A stretch of DNA of 18,140 bases from Flavobacteriales bacterium UBA6165. Its GTDB lineage: Bacteria > Bacteroidota > Bacteroidia > Flavobacteriales_D > Crocinitomicaceae. The notes under the pieces were generated by a model. That model was not told where the DNA came from. It saw only the letters and a program-made list of their open reading frames with translations, and searched no databases. The stretch is taken from contig DIUF01000021.1 of assembly GCA_002422285.1 (NCBI GenBank), forward strand, positions 1 to 18,140. Reading direction: 5' to 3'. Positions within the stretch are counted from its first letter, which is position 1; every line of letters starts with the position of its first letter. Shown here in pieces: positions 8,466 to 15,329 of this stretch. A program made the translations under genes and the position numbers.

Positions 8466-9110
8466 ATGCGCTTTATAGGTGTGCCAAAAATGGTGAGAAG
8501 GATGCTTCCTTCCGCGGTTTGGCGCATACCAAACGATGACAAAGTGCTGCACTTGACTTTTGATGATGGACCAAGTCCTCGAACACATGAAATACTCAGT
8601 GTTTTGGAGGATTATAATGCGAAAGCTACATTTTTTTGCGTAGGTCAAAATGCAGAAAAACATCCTGAGCTTGTTGATCTTATTAGACAATCCGGGCACA
8701 GCATTGGTAACCATTCCTATTCGCATTTAAAAGGCTTGAAAACACGAACCAAGGACTATCTCGAGGACGTTGAAAAAGCCAACGCGCTTCTAAAAACAAC
8801 GCTATTTAGGCCGCCATACGGCAAAATGACTTGGAAGCAATACCGCGCACTTAAACAAGATTATCGCATAATCATGTGGACGCACTTAAGCTACGATTTC
8901 GATGCCGCAATGACCGAAGAAATATTTTATCAACGACTATTTTCGAAATTTCAATCAGGTGATATCCTTGTGCTTCACGACAACCTCAAGTATTTTGATA
9001 AATCCCTAAAAATGCTCAAAGAGATTTTAGAATGGACGAAAAAGGAAGGGGTGGAGTGTTTGGCGGTAAGCGGTTGGCTATTGGCCAAATCGAAGGGAAC
9101 TAAAAGCTAA
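8466..9110 (+). CDS. Polysaccharide deacetylase (NodB homology domain)
   Basis: This 214-residue protein is almost entirely one carbohydrate esterase family 4 domain, which removes N- or O-acetyl groups from glycans using a divalent metal. TFDDGP (31-36) supplies the catalytic base and metal aspartate, NHSYSH (H83 and H87) the metal-binding histidines, RPPYG (115-119) the third motif, a DFD (144-146) lies at the fourth motif, and VLHD (H171) is the fifth. All catalytic positions appear intact. The usual size of the short flavobacterial members is close to this. There is no obvious signal peptide: the start MRFIGVPKMVRRMLP is basic without a hydrophobic core, so export is not evident. It follows the DUF2723 gene by nine bases, which suggests a shared role in envelope glycan or glycoprotein processing. 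The substrate (peptidoglycan, polysaccharide or lipid-linked sugar) cannot be told from sequence. Confidence 0.9.
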   Translation: MRFIGVPKMVRRMLPSAVWRIPNDDKVLHLTFDDGPSPRTHEILSVLEDYNAKATFFCVGQNAEKHPELVDLIRQSGHSIGNHSYSHLKGLKTRTKDYLEDVEKANALLKTTLFRPPYGKMTWKQYRALKQDYRIIMWTHLSYDFDAAMTEEIFYQRLFSKFQSGDILVLHDNLKYFDKSLKMLKEILEWTKKEGVECLAVSGWLLAKSKGTKS

Positions 9111-9117
9111 TTAAAAA

Positions 9118-10074
9118 CTATTTAATCAACCCAATCTCTCTCAATCTTTCTTTCAGATAATCATCAGAGGTGATGTCCTCGTATTGCTTTGGATTTTCCG
9201 CGGTGATACAGCTTTCCAAACAATCCAGACGCATTTCTGGTCGTGGGTGCAAGAAGAACGGAATTGAATAGCGACTAGTGCCTTGCTTTTCAACTGGTGG
9301 ATTGATCACGCGGTGTGTGGTTGAACGCAATCTGTTGTTGGTCAAACGTTGTAACATATCACCCACGTTTACTACGATATGATTTTCGATATTGGTAACA
9401 TCCACCCACTCGTTTTCGCGATTCAAAACCTGCAATCCATCAGCAGAAGCGCCAACCAACAAGGTGATTAGGTTGATGTCCTCGTGTTCTCCCGCCCTAA
9501 CAGCATCGGGCTCAGGATTGGTGATTGGAGGGTAATGAATGGGGCGTAAAACGCTATTTCCATTGTGAATATGTGGGTTGAAGAAATTTTCGTCCAAACC
9601 TAAATATTGCGCCAAAGCCGATAGAATCACACCGCCTTGACGCTCAAAAGTTTGATAAGCCTCACGACCAACTTTCATAAATTCAGGAAGCTCAGAAACT
9701 TCTACATTGGCAGGATATTCATCTTTCAAGGGGTCGTTGTCATCCACAAATTGACCAAAGTGCCAAAATTCTTTCAAATCGCCCGTATTTCTGTGCTTGG
9801 CATGTTCTTTTCCAAAAGACGTGTAACCACGTTGACCGCCAATTCCTTCAATTTCATATTTCATTTTCACATCCTCTGGCAAAGCAAAAAAGGTCTTTAC
9901 TTGTTTGTAAAAATTAGCAATCAATTCATCATCAATACCGTGATTTCTGATAGCAACAAAGCCAATGTCCTCGTAGGCTTGCCCAATATCTTGAATGAAT
10001 TTTTGGCGTTGCTCTGCCGTGCCATTTAAATAATCAGATAAATCAATTGAAGGAATCCCTTGTGGTAAACTCAT
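9118..10074 (-). CDS. 2-oxoglutarate/Fe(II)-dependent oxygenase, isopenicillin N synthase-like
   Basis: This is a 318-residue cytoplasmic non-heme iron oxygenase. The N-terminal DIOX_N-type region opens IPSIDLSDYLNG and contains IGFVAIRNHGI (about 37-47). The double-stranded beta-helix core holds the iron triad H197-E-D199 (in GEHEDINLITLL) and H254 (STTHRV). R268 in RYSIPFF is the expected 2-oxoglutarate-binding RxS motif. The presence of RxS means it probably uses 2-oxoglutarate. Length and layout are normal for the family, which includes plant-type oxygenases, ethylene-forming enzymes and IPNS; the substrate is not predictable here. It is convergent with the deacetylase, with only seven bases between stop codons, and it starts away from the DUF2520 gene. 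A perfect -7 box lies 23 bases before its ATG. No biosynthetic partners adjoin it. Confidence 0.9.
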   Translation of the reverse strand: MSLPQGIPSIDLSDYLNGTAEQRQKFIQDIGQAYEDIGFVAIRNHGIDDELIANFYKQVKTFFALPEDVKMKYEIEGIGGQRGYTSFGKEHAKHRNTGDLKEFWHFGQFVDDNDPLKDEYPANVEVSELPEFMKVGREAYQTFERQGGVILSALAQYLGLDENFFNPHIHNGNSVLRPIHYPPITNPEPDAVRAGEHEDINLITLLVGASADGLQVLNRENEWVDVTNIENHIVVNVGDMLQRLTNNRLRSTTHRVINPPVEKQGTSRYSIPFFLHPRPEMRLDCLESCITAENPKQYEDITSDDYLKERLREIGLIK

Positions 10075-10097
10075 TTTTATAATGTAATTAGAGGGTT

Positions 10098-10105
10098 CAA
10101 AAGTA
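10098..10105 (-). promoter_or_regulatory. Putative -7 promoter box of the oxygenase gene
   Basis: The minus strand reads TACTTTTG, a perfect TAnnTTTG match, 23 bases before the ATG at 10074. No convincing -33 element is seen. Confidence 0.55.
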
Positions 10106-10187
10106 AGAATTTCTTTATTCAGAATGGAAGAGATAAATTATTTGCGAATGAAAAATCAAAATATGGGCTCAAAAAAACTGTAGCTTT

Positions 10188-10955
10188 ATGCCGGAATTTA
10201 TGCAAAAGATTCATAAAATATCATTCATCGGCTATGGTTTGGTCGGGCAAACATTAGCCTCATATCTTCAATCCAAGGGACTTGAGATTTGTCAAATTGT
10301 AGTGCGAAAAATGCCTGTTTTGCCATTAAAAAATGTGGCGTTCATTAGTAATATCGGCGACTTAAAGCCCGTCGATTTGGTTTTGATTTGTGTTAATGAT
10401 GACGCGCTTTTTAAAATTATTGAACAAATCCCCTCATCTCAATTGACCGCATATACTTCTGGGAGCATTGGTTTGAAAGAGTTAGGAAATCATGAAAAAA
10501 TCGCGGTATTTTACCCTTTACAGTCTTTTGCCCATTTGAGGCGAGAAGCTGTTCCATTCATTCCTATTCTCCTAGAAGCCCAATCTGAAGTTGTTTTTGA
10601 AACCTTGAAATCTTTTGCTTTGCAATATTTTCAGGATTGTAGAGCCATGAATTCGGAGTCTAGGGCAAAGCTTCATTTAGCGGCTGTTTTTGCTAATAAC
10701 TTTACCAATCACATCATTTACTTGGCTCAAAAACACTGTGAACAAAACAATTTGCCTTTTGATTTGCTTAAACCTTTAATTGCAGAAACAGCTCAAAAAT
10801 GGTTGCACTTCGATGCCTGTGATTTGCAAACGGGACCAGCAATTCGGGGTGATGAAAAAGTGATTCAAAAACACTTATCGCAACTCTCCGACGATATGCA
10901 ATCTATATACGAAACATTGACAAACTCTATTCAGAAAAATAAGCATTCAAAATAA
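10188..10955 (+). CDS. Rossmann-fold and DUF2520 domain protein (ProC/F420-reductase-like)
   Basis: This 255-residue protein has an N-terminal dinucleotide-binding fold with GYGLVGQTLA (G15, G17, G20) followed by a strand/helix pattern and VDLVLICVNDDAL. The C-terminal helical DUF2520 domain carries the usual signatures: YTSGSIG and FYPLQSFA mid-protein, then SRAKLHLAAVFANNFTNHI and TGPAIRGDEKVIQKHL. The fold is related to pyrroline-5-carboxylate reductase and similar NAD(P)-dependent dehydrogenases, but I know of no established reaction for it. The gene is four bases from the KdsC-like gene, a pairing I recall as frequent in Flavobacteriales. ATG 10188 overlaps a promoter-like TAGCTTTA (10181-10188), so the true start may be the second ATG at 10200 (MQKIHKISFIGYG). 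That would fit the usual short lead into the Rossmann strand. Confidence 0.85.
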   Translation: MPEFMQKIHKISFIGYGLVGQTLASYLQSKGLEICQIVVRKMPVLPLKNVAFISNIGDLKPVDLVLICVNDDALFKIIEQIPSSQLTAYTSGSIGLKELGNHEKIAVFYPLQSFAHLRREAVPFIPILLEAQSEVVFETLKSFALQYFQDCRAMNSESRAKLHLAAVFANNFTNHIIYLAQKHCEQNNLPFDLLKPLIAETAQKWLHFDACDLQTGPAIRGDEKVIQKHLSQLSDDMQSIYETLTNSIQKNKHSK

Positions 10956-10959
10956 TCGT

Positions 10960-11478
10960 ATGGAAAACTTCAAACAAAAGCTCGGAATAATTAAGGTGTT
11001 CATTTTCGATGTGGATGGCGTACTCACCAACGGAGATGTGTATTTATTTGACGACCAGTTGATTCGGGTTTTCAATTCCCGCGATGCCTATGCTTTACAA
11101 TACGCAGCGAAAAATGGCTATAAGATTTTTGTGATTACTGGAGGTCGCAATAAAGCGGTGAAAGAGCGCTTGATGGATTTAGGGGTTACAGAAGTACGCA
11201 TGCAGGCCTCCAACAAAATCAAGGTTTATGATGAATTGCGCGAGCAATATGGTTTTTCTGACGCACAGGTGCTCTACATGGGCGATGACATTCCCGACCA
11301 TCAAGTCATGGAAGTGGTTGGCGTATCGGCTTGCCCGCAAGATGCCGCTGTTGAAATCAAAGCACTGGCCGATTATCAATCACCATACAACGGTGGTCGA
11401 CATTGTGTGCGCGATGTGATTGAACAAACTTTGCGCGTGCAAGGTGTTTGGTTTAATGATAAGGCGCATTTGTGGTAG
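10960..11478 (+). CDS. KdsC-like HAD phosphatase (3-deoxy-D-manno-octulosonate 8-phosphate phosphatase type)
   Basis: This 172-residue cytoplasmic enzyme is of the HAD subclass C0 (capless) type. FDVDGVLT supplies the nucleophile D17 and acid D19, VITGGR (about 58-63) is motif II, NKIKVYDELREQYG carries the expected lysine of motif III, and GDDIPD (108-113) is motif IV with the metal-binding aspartates. The length matches KdsC, which dephosphorylates KDO-8-phosphate for lipopolysaccharide core assembly. Related enzymes of this size act on other 9-carbon sugar phosphates (for example Neu5Ac-9-phosphate), so the substrate is inferred. The C-terminal loop reads YNGGRHCVRD where KdsC relatives usually show GGxGxVRE/D; a histidine stands where a glycine is expected in this substrate loop. 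It lies four bases after the DUF2520 gene and is probably co-transcribed with it. Confidence 0.85.
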   Translation: MENFKQKLGIIKVFIFDVDGVLTNGDVYLFDDQLIRVFNSRDAYALQYAAKNGYKIFVITGGRNKAVKERLMDLGVTEVRMQASNKIKVYDELREQYGFSDAQVLYMGDDIPDHQVMEVVGVSACPQDAAVEIKALADYQSPYNGGRHCVRDVIEQTLRVQGVWFNDKAHLW

Positions 11479-11541
11479 AAGGGTGAGAATTAACCTTGAA
11501 GTGTCAATTGCTGTTTTTGTTTTTATTCGACTGGCAAACCT

Positions 11542-11549
11542 TATCTTTG
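11542..11549 (+). promoter_or_regulatory. Putative promoter (-7 box) of the split metH operon
   Basis: The bases read TATCTTTG, a perfect TAnnTTTG match, with a TTTG 22 bases upstream (11516-11519) as a possible -33 element. The -7 box ends 19 bases before the metH start, leaving a leader of only about 10-15 bases. There is no room for a cobalamin or SAM riboswitch between the previous gene and this start. Confidence 0.65.
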
Positions 11550-11568
11550 CACAAAATTTTCGCAATAG

Positions 11569-12570
11569 ATGCCACAACACAATATCCAAGACATTCTCAA
11601 AAAACGCATCCTAGTGCTTGACGGTGCTATGGGAACGATGATTCAACGTTATACATTGACCGAAGACGACTTCCGCAAAGGTTGGTTTGAGGGCCATAAG
11701 AAGCCTTTGAAGGGCAACAACGATTTACTTTCTTTAACGCGACCAGAAATCATCAAAGAAATTCACGCGGCCTATTTTGAAGCTGGTGCAGATATCGCCG
11801 AAACAAATACTTTTTCTGGAACATCCATCGCTCAAGCCGACTACGATTTGCAACATATTGTGTATGATTTGAATTATCATTCCGCTAAAATTGCCCGCGA
11901 AGTTGCTGATGAATTTACCGCAAAAAATCCAGATAAACCGAGGTTTGTAGCGGGGTCGATTGGTCCAACAAACCGCACTGCCTCACTTTCACCTGACGTG
12001 AACGACCCTGGCTTTCGCGCTGTTTCTTACGATCAATTGGTGGACGCTTATTCCGACCAAGTTCGCGCATTAATAGATGGTGGTTGTGATTTGTTGCTCG
12101 TTGAAACGGTTTTTGATACACTGAATGCCAAGGCAGCACTTTTCGCAATCGACCAAGTGCAAGAAGAGAAAGGAACTGCTTTACCAATTATGGTTTCGGG
12201 CACCATCACAGATGCCAGTGGGCGTACACTTTCAGGTCAAACAACCGAAGCTTTTTTGGTTTCTATCGAACATATGCCGTTGCTTTCTGTTGGATTAAAT
12301 TGCGCCTTGGGAGCCGAAACGATGCGTCCTTATTTACAGATTTTGAATAAAAATTCCAGATTTGCCGTAAGTGCACATCCCAACGCGGGTTTACCCAACG
12401 AATTTGGAGAATACGATGAAACGGCCGAATTGATGGGTGCTCAAATCAAACAGTTTTTAGACGAAGGCTTGGTGAATATCATTGGCGGCTGTTGCGGCAC
12501 GACACCTGACCACATCAAAGCCATTGCGGATTTGGTGAAGAATTATGAACCGAGGAGAATAGAATTATAA
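11569..12570 (+). CDS. metH: Methionine synthase, homocysteine-binding subunit (MetH N-terminal domain)
   Basis: This 333-residue protein corresponds to the first domain of cobalamin-dependent methionine synthase, which activates homocysteine as a zinc thiolate to receive the methyl group from methylcobalamin. It opens LKKRILVLDGAMGTMIQRY, typical of MetH. The zinc-binding cysteines are present: C245 in GLNCALGAETMRP and C308/C309 in IGGCCGTTPDH. Other expected blocks are ETNTFSGTSIAQADY and GSIGPTNRTASLSPDVNDPGF without gaps. The remaining MetH domains follow as a separate protein, in the same reading frame, after two stop codons (TAA TAA at 12568-12573). The arrangement makes this one half of a two-subunit enzyme, not a stand-alone BHMT/MmuM enzyme. 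Such splits are, as I recall, common in Bacteroidota. Confidence 0.93.
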   Translation: MPQHNIQDILKKRILVLDGAMGTMIQRYTLTEDDFRKGWFEGHKKPLKGNNDLLSLTRPEIIKEIHAAYFEAGADIAETNTFSGTSIAQADYDLQHIVYDLNYHSAKIAREVADEFTAKNPDKPRFVAGSIGPTNRTASLSPDVNDPGFRAVSYDQLVDAYSDQVRALIDGGCDLLLVETVFDTLNAKAALFAIDQVQEEKGTALPIMVSGTITDASGRTLSGQTTEAFLVSIEHMPLLSVGLNCALGAETMRPYLQILNKNSRFAVSAHPNAGLPNEFGEYDETAELMGAQIKQFLDEGLVNIIGGCCGTTPDHIKAIADLVKNYEPRRIEL

Positions 12571-12573
12571 TAA

Positions 12574-15243
12574 ATGACCGTACCACCACTTAAACTCTCT
12601 GGCCTTGAGCCGCTTGTAATCACCAAGGAAACCAACTTTGTGAATGTCGGCGAGCGCACCAATGTTACGGGTTCGCGTAAGTTTTTGCGCTTGATTCAAG
12701 AGGACAATTACGAAGACGCCTTGGCTGTGGCTTTAGACCAAGTGCAAGGCGGCGCTCAAATCATCGATATCAACATGGATGAAGGCATGATCGATGGCGA
12801 AAAAGCCATGGTCAAATTCTTGCATTTGATTGCTTCTGAGCCAGATATTGCGCGTGTTCCAATCATGATTGACAGCTCAAAATGGGAAATCATCGAAGCG
12901 GGATTAAAGTGTATCCAAGGAAAAGGCGTCGTGAATTCCATTTCGCTTAAAGAAGGTGAAGCCCAATTCATAGAATACGCGAAAAAAATCAAACGATATG
13001 GTGCCGCTGTAATCGTGATGGCTTTCGATGAAAATGGTCAGGCGGATTCCTATGAAAGACGTATCGAAATTTGCGAGCGTTCTTACCGCATTCTGGTTGA
13101 TGTAGTTGGTTTTTCTTGTCAAGATATCATTTTCGACCCCAATATTTTCCCTGTGGCTACGGGCATGGAGGAACACAACAACAATGCTATTGATTTTTTC
13201 CGAGCCACCAAATGGATCAAAGATAATTTACCAGGTGCTAAAGTGAGCGGTGGCGTTTCCAACGTGTCGTTTTCATTCAGAGGCAATGACAAGGTACGCG
13301 AAGCTATGCACTCAGCGTTCTTGTACCACGCCATTCAAAATGGTATGGATATGGGCATCGTGAATCCTTCGATGTTGGAGGTGTATGACGACATCGACAA
13401 GGTTTTATTGGAACATGTGGAAGACGTTTTGCTGAACCGCAGACCAGACGCCACCGAGCGTTTGTTAGAATTGGCCGAAACCGTTAAAGGCGATGGCAAA
13501 AAAAGAGAAATTGATCTGACTTGGCGCGAAGCATCAGTTCAGAATAGACTTTCGCACGCCTTGGTCAAAGGCATCGTGGAATTTATAGACGAAGATGTAG
13601 AAGAATGTCGCCATTTGTTTGCCCGACCAATCGAAGTCATTGAAGGACCATTGATGGATGGCATGAACGTCGTTGGCGATTTGTTTGGCAGCGGAAAAAT
13701 GTTCTTGCCGCAAGTAGTAAAATCTGCTCGCGTTATGAAAAAAGCGGTGGCTTATTTGCTTCCATATATCGAGGCGGAAAAAGACGGTGTGCGCCAAGCA
13801 GCAGGCAAAGTATTGATGGCTACGGTTAAAGGTGATGTACATGATATTGGTAAAAACATCGTGGGCGTGGTCCTGGGCTGCAACAACTATGACGTTGTTG
13901 ACCTAGGCGTGATGGTGCCACCAGAAAAAATCATCCAAACGGCCATTCAAGAAAATGTGGATGTAATTGGTTTGAGCGGATTGATTACGCCTTCGCTTGA
14001 TGAAATGGTCCACTTGGCCAAAGAAATGCAACGCGCTGGGTTGCGTATACCACTTTTGATTGGTGGTGCAACAACTTCTCGTGTGCATACAGCCGTGAAA
14101 ATTGAACAGAACTACACCAACGGACAAACCATTCACGTATTGGATGCCTCGCGTTCGGTAACTGTTGTGGAAAGCTTGTTGGGCGATAAAAAAGATGCGT
14201 TCGTGGCTGCAACCAAAGCCGATTACCAGAAATTGCGCGAGCACCACGAGAAAAATAGAGGCGCCAAAACCTATCTTTCACTGGCGGAGGCCAGAGCGAA
14301 AAAACAAGTTTTGGACTTTGAAGGAAAAATCACACGTCCAAAACAATTGGGCATCACTGAATTTTCAGATTTTTCTTTAGCAGAATTGACAAGTTACATC
14401 GATTGGACACCTTTCTTCCAAACATGGGAATTGGCTGGGCGATATCCGAATATTTTAAAAGACGAAGTGGTAGGTGAAGCAGCAACCAAATTGTTTGCCG
14501 ATGCCCAAGCCATGCTGAAGCAAATTGTTTCAGAAAATTGGTTAACCGCCAAAGCGATTGTTGGATTATGGCCAGCAAATTCTGTGGGCGACGACATTGA
14601 GATTTACACAGATGAGAGCATAAAAGAAGTGCTTTATACCCAACGTTCGCTTCGTCAACAATTGAAAAAAGCCGACAATGCATTCAACCTCGCCTTAAGT
14701 GATTTTATTGCGCCAAAAGAATCTGGTTTGGTCGATTACATTGGTGGATTTGTGGTGACAGCAGGCTTGAATATTGACGAACATGTTGCTCGTTTTGAAG
14801 CCGACCACGACGACTACAATTCTATCATGATCAAAGCTTTAGCCGACCGTTTGGCAGAAGCTTTTGCCGAATGTTTGCATCAAAAAGTGAGAAAAGAAAT
14901 TTGGGGTTATGCCGCAGATGAAAATCTCTCAAACGATGATTTAATCAAAGAACAATACAAAGGCATACGTCCAGCACCAGGCTATCCCGCTTGCCCAGAC
15001 CACACAGAGAAAATCGGACTCTTTGAAATTCTCAAAGCTACGGAATTGACTGGCGTTTCATTGACTGAATCTTTGGCGATGTTGCCCACAGCTTCAGTAA
15101 GTGGCTGGTATTTCGCGCACCCCGATGCCAAATATTTCGGCGTAGGAAAAATCACGATAGAGCAAGTTGAAGATGTTGCAAAAAGAAAAGGTGAGAGAGT
15201 TGAGGTGATGGAACGATGGTTGGGTGCGAATTTGGAGGGGTAA
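12574..15243 (+). CDS. metH: Methionine synthase, folate/cobalamin/activation subunit (MetH C-terminal part)
   Basis: This 889-residue protein covers the rest of MetH. The pterin-binding barrel opens NVGERTNVTGSRKF (about 25-38) and takes the methyl group from methyltetrahydrofolate. A helical cap (about 310-410) precedes the B12-binding Rossmann domain, with GDVHDIGKNIVG and the axial cobalt ligand H423, then LSGLITPSLDEM. The C-terminal AdoMet activation domain (about 560-885) includes RPAPGYPACPDHTEK (from 799), which binds AdoMet for reactivation of oxidised cobalamin. Every core motif is intact. The start ATG directly follows the TAA TAA that ends the homocysteine-binding gene and is in the same frame, so the pair looks like one ancestral MetH cut in two. 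It is followed by a secreted-protein gene with its own promoter; metF, often found next to metH, is not here. Confidence 0.95.
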   Translation: MTVPPLKLSGLEPLVITKETNFVNVGERTNVTGSRKFLRLIQEDNYEDALAVALDQVQGGAQIIDINMDEGMIDGEKAMVKFLHLIASEPDIARVPIMIDSSKWEIIEAGLKCIQGKGVVNSISLKEGEAQFIEYAKKIKRYGAAVIVMAFDENGQADSYERRIEICERSYRILVDVVGFSCQDIIFDPNIFPVATGMEEHNNNAIDFFRATKWIKDNLPGAKVSGGVSNVSFSFRGNDKVREAMHSAFLYHAIQNGMDMGIVNPSMLEVYDDIDKVLLEHVEDVLLNRRPDATERLLELAETVKGDGKKREIDLTWREASVQNRLSHALVKGIVEFIDEDVEECRHLFARPIEVIEGPLMDGMNVVGDLFGSGKMFLPQVVKSARVMKKAVAYLLPYIEAEKDGVRQAAGKVLMATVKGDVHDIGKNIVGVVLGCNNYDVVDLGVMVPPEKIIQTAIQENVDVIGLSGLITPSLDEMVHLAKEMQRAGLRIPLLIGGATTSRVHTAVKIEQNYTNGQTIHVLDASRSVTVVESLLGDKKDAFVAATKADYQKLREHHEKNRGAKTYLSLAEARAKKQVLDFEGKITRPKQLGITEFSDFSLAELTSYIDWTPFFQTWELAGRYPNILKDEVVGEAATKLFADAQAMLKQIVSENWLTAKAIVGLWPANSVGDDIEIYTDESIKEVLYTQRSLRQQLKKADNAFNLALSDFIAPKESGLVDYIGGFVVTAGLNIDEHVARFEADHDDYNSIMIKALADRLAEAFAECLHQKVRKEIWGYAADENLSNDDLIKEQYKGIRPAPGYPACPDHTEKIGLFEILKATELTGVSLTESLAMLPTASVSGWYFAHPDAKYFGVGKITIEQVEDVAKRKGERVEVMERWLGANLEG

Positions 15244-15301
15244 ACTCTTGAAAAACATTTTGTTGTTATCATAAAAATGTTCATTTCTGACTTTTTCATA
15301 T

Positions 15302-15309
15302 TAGCTTTG
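15302..15309 (+). promoter_or_regulatory. Putative -7 promoter box of the secreted-protein gene
   Basis: The bases read TAGCTTTG, a perfect TAnnTTTG match, 20 bases before ATG 15330. The region upstream is very AT-rich and has no well-placed TTTG. Confidence 0.55.
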
Positions 15310-15329
15310 GACATCTTAAATCATGAAAT

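Noticed and set aside
9110..9126. Inverted repeat ATTAAA / TTTAAT across the convergent stop codons as a bidirectional terminator
   Set aside because: The six A/T pairs are too weak; the position is suggestive but the structure is not.
11479..11568. Cobalamin or SAM riboswitch in front of metH
   Set aside because: The spacer is only 90 bases, the likely transcript leader is about 10-15 bases, and no conserved riboswitch core is visible.
15254..15281. Inverted repeat AACATTTT / AAAATGTT after metH as a terminator
   Set aside because: The stem is 8 bp, nearly all A and T, with a 12-base loop and no T run directly after it; such repeats are expected by chance in AT-rich spacers.
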